This document shows, piece after piece, positions 8,422 to 15,529 of a DNA stretch of 58,514 nt; the stretch's first letter is position 1, and every line of letters starts with the position of its first letter. A program made the position numbers and the translations under genes. Source of the stretch: an uncultured Bacteroidales bacterium (lineage in GTDB: Bacteria > Bacteroidota > Bacteroidia > Bacteroidales > Bacteroidaceae); contig CADBXO010000009.1 of assembly GCA_902798685.1 (NCBI GenBank), positions 1-58,514 of the forward strand. The letters are read 5' to 3'. Below the pieces are notes generated by a model, which worked only from the letters and a program-made list of their open reading frames with translations, ran no database searches and had not been told where the DNA came from.

Positions 8422-9822
8422 ATGAAGAAATCAATTCTAATCAGCCTGGCATTGCTCCTTCCGCTGACTCTGTGTGCAGAAATCACCAAGAAAGAAGACA
8501 TCAACAAAGACAACCTCTACAAGTTCAGAGGAAGTATGCTCCAATACGTTGATCCGGGTGTGACCTACTCCAAAGCCCCCAAGGGATTCAAGCCTTTCTA
8601 TCTTAGCCACTACGGCCGTCACGGTTCACGTTACCTGCTCAACACACCCCAGTACAACGACCCGTATTCAATCCTTAAGGCAGCCGATGACAAAGGCGTT
8701 CTGACCGAGTTCGGAAAGGATGTCCTGAGACGTCTTGAGATTATGGCAAAGGATGCTGACGGACATCTGGGTGACCTGACCATAGTAGGCCAGCAGCAGC
8801 ACCGCGGCATAGCCAACCGTATGGTACGCAACTACCCCGAGATATTCAACAAGAAGACAACCATAGTAGCACGTACAACCACATCTCACCGTGTAATGGC
8901 AAGTATGACTGCAGCCATGATGGAGTTCTCAAGCATTCTGCCTCAGATGAACATCGACTACAACTGCAGTGATTACGACCGCGGTTACATGAACTATGAG
9001 GACCGTGCTATCAACAGCGCCAAGAACAGCCGCGAGAGAAACGCAGCCGTAAACGCTTTCAACGCCAAGCACAACAACCCCGAGCGTCTTATGTGCGCCC
9101 TCTTCACTGACACCACATTCATCACCCGTTATCCCAGGACATCTTCAAGTTCACGCTCCGGCATGGCAGGCGGCGGTCAGGAGACAACCGCAACGGTTGT
9201 GGGCACATCGGACCGTTCCGATGACCTCTACACCAAGATCTATGACATAGCAGCCAACATGGGCAGCCACTCATATCTGGGATTTGACCTGGATGATGTA
9301 TTCACATACGAGGAGTGGTATGACTGCTGGCTCCAGAACAACCTCTACTGGTATTCAGTATCAGGTTACAACGACCTGACCCAGAACGTAGTTCCTTACG
9401 GCCACGCAACACTGCTTCAGGATTTCCTGGACAAGGCCGATGAGGCTCTGGCAAACGGCACTCCGAGCGCCAACCTGCGCTACGGACATGACACCGCTCT
9501 CTATCCCCTGCTCTGCCTCATGGAGGTGAACGACTGCGCTTACGCTCCCAAGGACATTGAGGACCTTGCCAGCAAGTGGGTCAACTACGATATCGTACAC
9601 ATGGCCAGCAACCTTCAGCTCATATTCTTCAAGAACAAGAAAGGCACCATCCTGGTAAGAGCCCTGGTTGACGAGAAGGAAGCCAAACTCCCGGTTGAGT
9701 GCTATAAGGATGCCAAGGGTGTCGAGTATCCCTACTTCTACGAGTGGAACAAACTTGAGAAGTATTACCGCGACATTCTTTCCAAGTGGACAAGAATCAG
9801 AGCTGAACTCACCAGCAACTGA
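8422..9822 (+). CDS. Secreted histidine acid phosphatase (phytase/MINPP-like)
   Basis: A 466-residue protein with a signal peptide (MKKSILISLALLLPLTLCA). The histidine-phosphatase signature is HYGRHGSRYL near residue 68, with the nucleophile His and flanking Arg. The proton-donor motif is RYGHDTALYPL near residue 354 (the HD form). Clade-2 histidine phosphatases of gut Bacteroidales hydrolyse inositol polyphosphates or other phosphomonoesters outside the cytoplasm; phytate is the likeliest substrate but is not proven by the sequence. A Ser/Gly-rich stretch near residues 236-250 is a probable surface loop. The ROK kinase gene starts five bases after the stop, so phosphatase, kinase and glycosyltransferase may be cotranscribed. 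Confidence 0.88.
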   Translation: MKKSILISLALLLPLTLCAEITKKEDINKDNLYKFRGSMLQYVDPGVTYSKAPKGFKPFYLSHYGRHGSRYLLNTPQYNDPYSILKAADDKGVLTEFGKDVLRRLEIMAKDADGHLGDLTIVGQQQHRGIANRMVRNYPEIFNKKTTIVARTTTSHRVMASMTAAMMEFSSILPQMNIDYNCSDYDRGYMNYEDRAINSAKNSRERNAAVNAFNAKHNNPERLMCALFTDTTFITRYPRTSSSSRSGMAGGGQETTATVVGTSDRSDDLYTKIYDIAANMGSHSYLGFDLDDVFTYEEWYDCWLQNNLYWYSVSGYNDLTQNVVPYGHATLLQDFLDKADEALANGTPSANLRYGHDTALYPLLCLMEVNDCAYAPKDIEDLASKWVNYDIVHMASNLQLIFFKNKKGTILVRALVDEKEAKLPVECYKDAKGVEYPYFYEWNKLEKYYRDILSKWTRIRAELTSN

Positions 9823-9827
9823 TCTGT

Positions 9828-10802
9828 ATGCAGAGACTCGCAATAGGCATTGACATAGGCGGTCAGTCCTCCAAATGCGGGGTCGTGACACAGGATGGGA
9901 CCATACTCGAACAGAGTGTGGTCACATCCTTGGTTGACTGCTTTGACGATTACCTGAAACTGCTGGCCGATACGGTCAAGGAGCTTGTACGCAAGACTGC
10001 AGACCGCGGTGTGGCAGTGGGAATAGGCATAGGTGCCCCCAATGCAAACCGTCTGGACGGCACAATACGTTACGCACCCAACCTCCGTTGGGCACGCGGT
10101 GCTGACGGCAAGCCCGGAGTGATATATCTGGCCGACCGTCTTGAAAAGGCTACCGGCCTCCACGTACGAATAACGAACGATGCCAATGCCGCCGCCCGCG
10201 GAGAGCGCACCTACGGTATAGCAAAAGGCATCGATGATTTCATAATGATTACACTTGGCACAGGCGTAGGCAGCGGAATCATATCCCACGGACGACTCGT
10301 CTACGGACATGACGGTTTTGCCGGAGAGCTGGGCCATGTATGTGTCGAGCAGAACGGCCGCCAGTGCAACTGCGGACTGAAAGGATGCCTGGAGACATAC
10401 GCCAGCGCCATGGGTGTTGCACGCACTGCCCGCGAGTTCCTGCAGAAAGATTCCAGAGAGAGTCTGTTGCGCAAGCTTGATCCCGAAAAGATATCCTCCA
10501 AGGACATATATGATGCCGCCGTCCAAGGTGACGCCATGGCTAAGGAGATATTCTCATACACCGGACGTATCCTGGGACGCGCCATGGGTGATTTCGTCAA
10601 ATTCTCATCACCGCAGGCGATAGTCCTGTTCGGCGGCCTGACAAAGTCGCGCGAGTTCTTCCACGATGAGATGGTACAGGCTATGAATGACAATCTGATG
10701 CAGATTTGGAAGGGTCAGATTCAGATTCTGTATTCATCCCTTAAGGAGTCCGATGCCGCCATCCTGGGGGCAAGTTCAATGGTTTGGTCACCCGAAGAAT
10801 GA
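9828..10802 (+). CDS. ROK-family sugar kinase (glucokinase-like)
   Basis: A 324-residue ROK kinase with the N-terminal phosphate motif IGIDIGGQSSKCGVV, the substrate/catalytic region NDANAAARGER near residue 120, TLGTGVGSGII near residue 141 and the zinc motif CNCGLKGCLE near residue 184. ROK proteins of this length phosphorylate glucose, mannose, fructose or N-acetylated hexosamines with ATP. The ExGH element (ELGHVCVE) fits the family but does not settle the substrate. The stop (10800-10802) overlaps the start of the next gene as ATGA, so a glycosyltransferase is translated directly after it. Confidence 0.88.
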   Translation: MQRLAIGIDIGGQSSKCGVVTQDGTILEQSVVTSLVDCFDDYLKLLADTVKELVRKTADRGVAVGIGIGAPNANRLDGTIRYAPNLRWARGADGKPGVIYLADRLEKATGLHVRITNDANAAARGERTYGIAKGIDDFIMITLGTGVGSGIISHGRLVYGHDGFAGELGHVCVEQNGRQCNCGLKGCLETYASAMGVARTAREFLQKDSRESLLRKLDPEKISSKDIYDAAVQGDAMAKEIFSYTGRILGRAMGDFVKFSSPQAIVLFGGLTKSREFFHDEMVQAMNDNLMQIWKGQIQILYSSLKESDAAILGASSMVWSPEE

Positions 10803-11914
10803 AAATAGGATTCGACGCAAAACGTCTGTTCAACAACTTTACCGGACTGGGTAACCACAGCCGTACCACTGTTGACATTCTCACGGAGTTCTACCCTGAG
10901 AACGAATACATTCTCTATACCCCCCGTATTAAGCATAATGCCGTAACTGATCCCTACGCTGAACGCAGCGGCTGCCGCACCATTGTGCCGCACGGTCTGC
11001 TCAAAGGCAGTGCATGGAGAACGTTCGGACTGGCATCGGCCCTGAAGAAAGAGGGTGCGGACATATTCCACGGACTCTCCAACGAACTGCCTACGCAGCT
11101 GGACATACCGACAGTGGTAACCATCCACGACGTGGCATTCAAGACATTTCCGGACATGTACCACCTGCCGGACCGTATCATCTACGACTGGAAATGGCGT
11201 CATGCCTGCAAAAGAGCCGACCGCATAATTGCCATAAGCGAATCAACCAAACAGGACATCGTACGTTTCTACGGCGTTGACCCCGACACCATTGACGTGG
11301 TCTACCAGCCTGTAAACACCCTCTATTACACCAATGACAGCGGCATCTGCCCGCAAAGCCTTGCGCAGTACACAAGCAGACCCTACATGCTATATGTAGG
11401 CTCGATAAACTCCCGCAAGAACCTCCTTGGAATAGTGAAGGCAATGGAACTCCTGCCCAAGGATCTGCAGATTCCCCTGATTGTAATAGGCGGCGGCAGA
11501 GAGTATAAACAGAAAGTGGAGGATTACATAGCAGAGCACAAGCTTGAGGACCTCATCATATTCTCACCTGAGAAGGTGGGTACCGATGGACTGCGTTATC
11601 TCTACTCCAACGCACGTCTTCTCATATATCCCTCTTTCTATGAAGGATTCGGACTGCCTGTGGTTGAGGCCATGCTTTCCAACTGTCCCGTAGTGACCAG
11701 CAACGTATCATCACTGCCCGAGGCCGCCGGCCCCGACTCACTGCTGGTTGATCCTTATGACATACAGGATATAGCAGACAAGATCAAGGTACTCCTGACC
11801 GATGATACTCTCCGCCAGATGACCGTTCAGAAAGGGTTCCGATACGCGATGGACAACTTCAGTCCAAAAGTCCTGGCCGACCGGCTCATGGAAGTCTACA
11901 ATAAACTGGTATAA
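10799..11914 (+). CDS. GT4-family glycosyltransferase
   Basis: A 371-residue GT-B enzyme. The frame is open from 10784, but I chose the ATG at 10799 because it gives MKIGFDAKRLF, the usual first beta strand, and makes an ATGA overlap with the upstream stop. The donor-binding half carries YVGSINSRKNL near residue 200 and the GT4 signature YPSFYEGFGLPVVEAM with the ExxxxxxxE pair near residue 280. It should transfer a sugar from a nucleotide-sugar donor in the cytoplasm; donor and acceptor are unknown. A strong terminator follows. Confidence 0.88.
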   Translation: MKIGFDAKRLFNNFTGLGNHSRTTVDILTEFYPENEYILYTPRIKHNAVTDPYAERSGCRTIVPHGLLKGSAWRTFGLASALKKEGADIFHGLSNELPTQLDIPTVVTIHDVAFKTFPDMYHLPDRIIYDWKWRHACKRADRIIAISESTKQDIVRFYGVDPDTIDVVYQPVNTLYYTNDSGICPQSLAQYTSRPYMLYVGSINSRKNLLGIVKAMELLPKDLQIPLIVIGGGREYKQKVEDYIAEHKLEDLIIFSPEKVGTDGLRYLYSNARLLIYPSFYEGFGLPVVEAMLSNCPVVTSNVSSLPEAAGPDSLLVDPYDIQDIADKIKVLLTDDTLRQMTVQKGFRYAMDNFSPKVLADRLMEVYNKLV

Positions 11915-11917
11915 AAC

Positions 11918-11949
11918 AAGTGGAGGCGATCAGATGACCGCCTCCACTT
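11918..11949. terminator. Bidirectional hairpin terminator between the GT4 gene and secG
   Basis: An 11-bp perfect stem, AAGTGGAGGCG and CGCCTCCACTT, encloses a 10-base loop and is flanked by A- and T-rich runs on both sides. It lies between convergent genes and can serve both. Confidence 0.8.
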
Positions 11950-11965
11950 ATTATAAAACCCTGGA

Positions 11966-12310
11966 TTATTCCTCAGGAAGATCCTGAATCTCAATCGGAG
12001 AGTCAAATGTAGTAGTTGATGACTCCGGATTAACCATCTGGTTCTCTATAGCCTCACCCTCCATAACAGAAGAAGCGTTAACAGCCTTGGGCTTGGCCAC
12101 GTATGCTGTAAGAATGCTCAGAACTGCAATGCTTGCAATCAGAGTCCATGTGGTCTTTTCAAGGATATCGGTAGTCTTGCGAACACCCATAATCTGGTTT
12201 GATGATGCAAAACCGGCAGCCAGACCGCCGCCTTTTGAGTTCTGGATTGTGACAATGAAGCAAAGGAACACTGCCAGAATCACAATAATGACGAGTAAAA
12301 CCTTAAACAT
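11966..12310 (-). CDS. secG: SecG subunit of the Sec translocase
   Basis: A 114-residue protein with two hydrophobic segments (residues ~3-22 and ~54-72) separated by the SecG-typical loop NSKGGGLAAGFASSNQIMG. SecG is the accessory third component of the SecYEG channel in the inner membrane. The acidic C-terminal tail (residues ~75-114) is longer than in E. coli SecG, which is common in Bacteroidetes. It is the last gene of the sigma-54 activator/lptE/TPR/secG run. Confidence 0.93.
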   Translation of the reverse strand: MFKVLLVIIVILAVFLCFIVTIQNSKGGGLAAGFASSNQIMGVRKTTDILEKTTWTLIASIAVLSILTAYVAKPKAVNASSVMEGEAIENQMVNPESSTTTFDSPIEIQDLPEE

Positions 12311-12318
12311 TTCTATTT

Positions 12319-12789
12319 TTATTTTTGATTTATCAAAACTAATTTCTCCAAATACCGGATTTGGTCCGCAAAGTAAATGCTTTTATTCGGAAAATTCAAA
12401 TAAAGGGACCGAATAATTTCCAATGCTTTGTCATATCTGCGCTGTTTGAGGTAGATGCGGGCCAAAGTCTCGGTAAAATACGTATCTTCAAGCGGTTCGG
12501 TATCCTCATCGGCCTCATCCAAGGCATCGGTTTGAGCCGTATCCTCAGGCTTGAGTTCGAATGAAGGTTTCCTGTAGTCCGATGACAGGAACGTGTCCAG
12601 CAACTGCTCTGTTTTGGAGCGTATGGCCTTGTCGGCAGCGCTCTCTGCGGGAGTAGGAGTAGCCAGATAGGCCGATACGTAATCCACCGGTATGGCACCC
12701 AGCTCCATTGAGACATCGGCATTCTCTCCCTGACCCTCCAGGAACGAATCCAGAAGGGACATCATGCGTTCATCCTTGGTCTGCCCCAT
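12319..12789 (-). CDS. Small TPR-like protein, function unknown
   Basis: 156 residues from the ATG at 12789, which overlaps the lptE stop as TAATG; a GTG at 12795 is possible but less likely. The N-terminal half is acidic and low in complexity (DEADEDTEPLED near residue 100). The C-terminal ~45 residues resemble a tetratricopeptide repeat: TYFTETLARIYLKQRRYDKALEII. There is no signal peptide. The position between lptE and secG is, to my knowledge, conserved in Bacteroidales, suggesting a link to envelope biogenesis, but no function can be assigned. Confidence 0.72.
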   Translation of the reverse strand: MGQTKDERMMSLLDSFLEGQGENADVSMELGAIPVDYVSAYLATPTPAESAADKAIRSKTEQLLDTFLSSDYRKPSFELKPEDTAQTDALDEADEDTEPLEDTYFTETLARIYLKQRRYDKALEIIRSLYLNFPNKSIYFADQIRYLEKLVLINQK

Positions 12790-13307
12790 TACCACTTGCC
12801 TACTGTTTGGTTGAACACCTGATCTACTATATCATCTATCATCTGCTGAACCAGCTCTTCCTGAACGGCCGAAAGCTGCTGTGACGAATCATATTCGCGG
12901 CTGGAACTGAATGAACGCTCAAAGTCATCCTCATGCTTGTTGCGGTTGACGTACTTGACCTTGACGGTCATCTTGAGCTGCACCATCGATGAGTAACCGT
13001 CGGCCGATATGGACTTGTTGGTCTGGTCATATGATGTTATCTCACCGGAAAGGGCAAGGTCACCGTCACGCTTAACCTGAACGAGTTTGGTCTGATCGTT
13101 ATATCTGTCAGTCAGCGAAGAATTGAACATGGGGGCCATGGGAGCCCACTGATATGCGGCACGGTTGGAAAAGGGCTCTACTGAAAAGGTCTTGGTCGTG
13201 GTATAGTCAATAGAGGCCTGATTTAGCTTGTATGATATGGTGCATCCCTGCATCAGCAGGGCCGATGCAAACAACGCGATTACAGTTTTAAGTATACCGT
13301 TTTTCAT
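12789..13307 (-). CDS. lptE: LptE-like LPS-assembly lipoprotein
   Basis: 172 residues with a lipoprotein leader ending LLMQGC-T (lipobox Cys about residue 22). The body fits LptE of Bacteroidetes: a short alpha/beta domain starting ISYKLNQASIDYTT, with alternating strands and a C-terminal helix containing EELVQQMIDDIVDQVFN. LptE plugs the LptD barrel and supports insertion of lipopolysaccharide into the outer membrane. The start overlaps the stop of the sigma-54 activator gene (ATGA at 13304-13307). Confidence 0.85.
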   Translation of the reverse strand: MKNGILKTVIALFASALLMQGCTISYKLNQASIDYTTTKTFSVEPFSNRAAYQWAPMAPMFNSSLTDRYNDQTKLVQVKRDGDLALSGEITSYDQTNKSISADGYSSMVQLKMTVKVKYVNRNKHEDDFERSFSSSREYDSSQQLSAVQEELVQQMIDDIVDQVFNQTVGKW

Positions 13308-14512
13308 TCCAGATTGTACTCCTTGATTTTACGATAGAGTGTACGCTCCGAAATGTTCAGATCGGCAGCAGCACCGCGACGCTTTCCGCCATGTTTGGCA
13401 AGGGCGCGCTTAATCATATCTTTTTCAACTTCATCAAGAGACAGTGTCTCCTCAACATAAACCTCTGTATCCTGGATGTCATCATCCACGGGAGCACTCT
13501 TGCGGGGTGTCACGTTCTGGACGGTGGTACCTTCATCGGGAGTGATGATTGATACTGGCTGCTGAACAGGCTGCTGGTTCTGCGACATGCTGTTTACCTG
13601 AGCCTTGAGGTCGGTAATGTCACGGCGCATATCGAACAGCACCTTGTAGAGTATCTCGCGCTCGTTCTCGAATGAGTTCTCCTGACGCTGGCCTCCTGCA
13701 AGCATGGGCAGCATTGAGGTGCGGCGGTCAGGCAGATAATCCTGGAGCATATCAGCAGTGATGACACGCTGTGTTGCCATGATGGATATCTGCTCGGTTA
13801 TGTTCTTGAGCTGACGTACATTGCCCGGCCAGTGGTAGGTCATGAGCATCTGCTTGGCATCCTCTGAGAGCTGGATAGCCGGCATGCGGTACTTCTCGGC
13901 GCAGTCAGCTGCGAACTTGCGGAACAGCAGCTGCACATCGGCCCCGCGCTCACGCAATGGCGGCACCTTGATGGGGATGGTGCTCAGACGGTAGAACAGA
14001 TCCTCGCGGAAACGGCCCTGCTCAATGGCCTTGAGCAGATCCACGTTGGTGGCGGCTACGATGCGGACATCGGTCTTCTCAACAGTGCTGGAGCCCACGC
14101 GTATGAACTCACCGGATTCCAGTACACGGAGCAGACGGGCCTGGGTTGCAAGCGGCAGCTCGGCTACCTCATCCAGGAAGATGGTTCCTCCATCGGCCTC
14201 ACCGAAGTAACCCTTGCGGTCGCTTATGGCGTTGGTGAATGCTCCTTTTATGTGACCGAACAGCTCTGAGTCAATGGTACCCTCAGGTATGGCGCCGCAG
14301 TTTACGGCAAGATACTTCTTGGTCTTGCGCAGACTGTTCTCATGTATTATTCTGGGGAAGACATCCTTTCCGGCACCGCTCTCACCTGTTATCAGAACCG
14401 TAAGGTCAGTAGGTGCAACCTGTATGGCTACATCTATGGCCCGGTTCATTTCGGGAGAGTTTCCGATGATGCGGAATCTCTGTTTCATCCTCTGTATCTC
14501 TTCTATATTCAT
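13304..14512 (-). CDS. Sigma-54-dependent transcriptional activator with a variant GAFTGA loop
   Basis: A 402-residue bacterial enhancer-binding protein without a receiver or sensor domain. The AAA+ module covers residues ~15-245: Walker A GESGAGKD, Walker B GGTIFLDEVAELP, sensor/arginine-finger region LFYRLSTIPIKVPPLRERG. The sigma-54 contact loop reads GAFTNA instead of GAFTGA. A linker (~residues 260-360) precedes the Fis-type helix-turn-helix GGKRRGAAADLNISERTLYRKIKE at the C-terminus. Without a sensory domain it may be controlled by expression or a partner protein. It leads the operon with lptE, the TPR gene and secG, so it may act on envelope genes; its target promoters are not known. 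Confidence 0.92.
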   Translation of the reverse strand: MNIEEIQRMKQRFRIIGNSPEMNRAIDVAIQVAPTDLTVLITGESGAGKDVFPRIIHENSLRKTKKYLAVNCGAIPEGTIDSELFGHIKGAFTNAISDRKGYFGEADGGTIFLDEVAELPLATQARLLRVLESGEFIRVGSSTVEKTDVRIVAATNVDLLKAIEQGRFREDLFYRLSTIPIKVPPLRERGADVQLLFRKFAADCAEKYRMPAIQLSEDAKQMLMTYHWPGNVRQLKNITEQISIMATQRVITADMLQDYLPDRRTSMLPMLAGGQRQENSFENEREILYKVLFDMRRDITDLKAQVNSMSQNQQPVQQPVSIITPDEGTTVQNVTPRKSAPVDDDIQDTEVYVEETLSLDEVEKDMIKRALAKHGGKRRGAAADLNISERTLYRKIKEYNLE

Positions 14513-14533
14513 ACCTATCTTTTAATAGACTGA

Positions 14534-14541
14534 CAAAAATA
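14534..14541 (-). promoter_or_regulatory. -7 box for the sigma-54 activator operon
   Basis: Read on the minus strand this is TATTTTTG, a perfect TAnnTTTG box, 21 bases before the ATG at 14512. No clear -33 box was found. Confidence 0.5.
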
Positions 14542-14626
14542 CACATTTTTACCCATTATCGGAAGAAATGCGGAAAAAATGGCAGATATTTGCACCCGAT
14601 TTTTCAAACGCCCATCATAACTCCAT

Positions 14627-15496
14627 ATGAATGAAACCAGAAGAGGTTTTATTGACCTCCATTTAGGAGTACTTCTTGCAGGCTTTACCGGACTGTTCGG
14701 ACGTCTTATCACGCTCAATGAGGTAGACATTGTGTGGTACAGGATGCTGTTCTCAAGCATTTGTCTTCTCTTCATAGCCGGACTCCCCCGCATAGGCTGG
14801 AAGAAGATCATAAGGATATGCGGTTGCGGCGCTCTGCTGGGACTGCACTGGATACTCTTCTACGGCTCCATCAAGGCCTCGAATGTATCAATCGGAGTAG
14901 TCTGCTTTTCACTCATAGGATTCTTTACGGCACTGTTTGAACCCATAATCTTCAAGAGACGCTTCTCATGGGTCGAGCTGGGTCTCTCTTTCATCACGTT
15001 CGCAGGTGTAATCTGTATCTTCTCATTCGATGTCTCTCACCGCACCGGCATCGCTATCGGCGTGGTATCATCGGCCGTATATGCCCTGTATGCCATATGC
15101 AACAAGAAGGTCAGTCCCGGAATCAACACCTGGACAATGATGATGTACCAGATGTCTGGCGGACTGGTGGCAGTGAGTCTGATAGCACCTTTGTACCTCC
15201 TGGCCTTTCCCAGTGACCAGCCGGTAGTGGTATTTCCCGATACACGCAACCTTATCCTCATGTTATGCCATGCTCTTATCTTCACGATATTCATGTGCGT
15301 ACTTCAGATTCAGGCCCTGAGACGTCTGTCGGCCTTTACCGTCAATCTCACATATAATCTGGAGCCCTGCTACACCATAATTCTGGCTTTCATCATATTC
15401 GGCGAGGGCAAGGATATCAACTTCTCATTCTACTTAGGAATCTCACTTATTCTGCTCAGCGTACTTCTGCAGTCAATCCGTGCCTGGAAAAAATAG
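14627..15496 (+). CDS. EamA/DMT-family transporter
   Basis: A 289-residue membrane protein with about ten predicted transmembrane segments arranged as two EamA repeats (the first begins at about LHLGVLLAGFTGLFGRLI, the second near SAVYALYAICNKKV). Family members export metabolites such as amino acids or nucleotide derivatives across the inner membrane, but the substrate is not readable. The gene is divergent from the sigma-54 activator and stops 33 bases before the RelA-type gene, which has its own promoter. Confidence 0.87.
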   Translation: MNETRRGFIDLHLGVLLAGFTGLFGRLITLNEVDIVWYRMLFSSICLLFIAGLPRIGWKKIIRICGCGALLGLHWILFYGSIKASNVSIGVVCFSLIGFFTALFEPIIFKRRFSWVELGLSFITFAGVICIFSFDVSHRTGIAIGVVSSAVYALYAICNKKVSPGINTWTMMMYQMSGGLVAVSLIAPLYLLAFPSDQPVVVFPDTRNLILMLCHALIFTIFMCVLQIQALRRLSAFTVNLTYNLEPCYTIILAFIIFGEGKDINFSFYLGISLILLSVLLQSIRAWKK

Positions 15497-15515
15497 CATG
15501 TGCAGTTTTTTGCAC

Positions 15516-15523
15516 TATCTTTG
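15516..15523 (+). promoter_or_regulatory. -7 box for relA, placed almost at the start codon
   Basis: TATCTTTG is a perfect TAnnTTTG box ending 6 bases before the ATG at 15530. Transcription would begin at or next to the start codon, giving a very short or absent leader. It also argues against the in-frame ATG at 15500. Confidence 0.6.
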
Positions 15524-15529
15524 CCAAGT

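Noticed and set aside
14580-14594. A -24/-12 (sigma-54) promoter in front of the EamA gene (TGGCAGATATTTGCA)
   Set aside because: The spacing between GG and GC is one base short of the strict sigma-54 spacing, so a normal promoter of that type is unlikely.
15500-15529. An earlier start for the RelA-type protein at 15500
   Set aside because: It would put the -7 promoter box at 15516-15523 inside the coding region; MEFGLYREL at 15530 is a better start.
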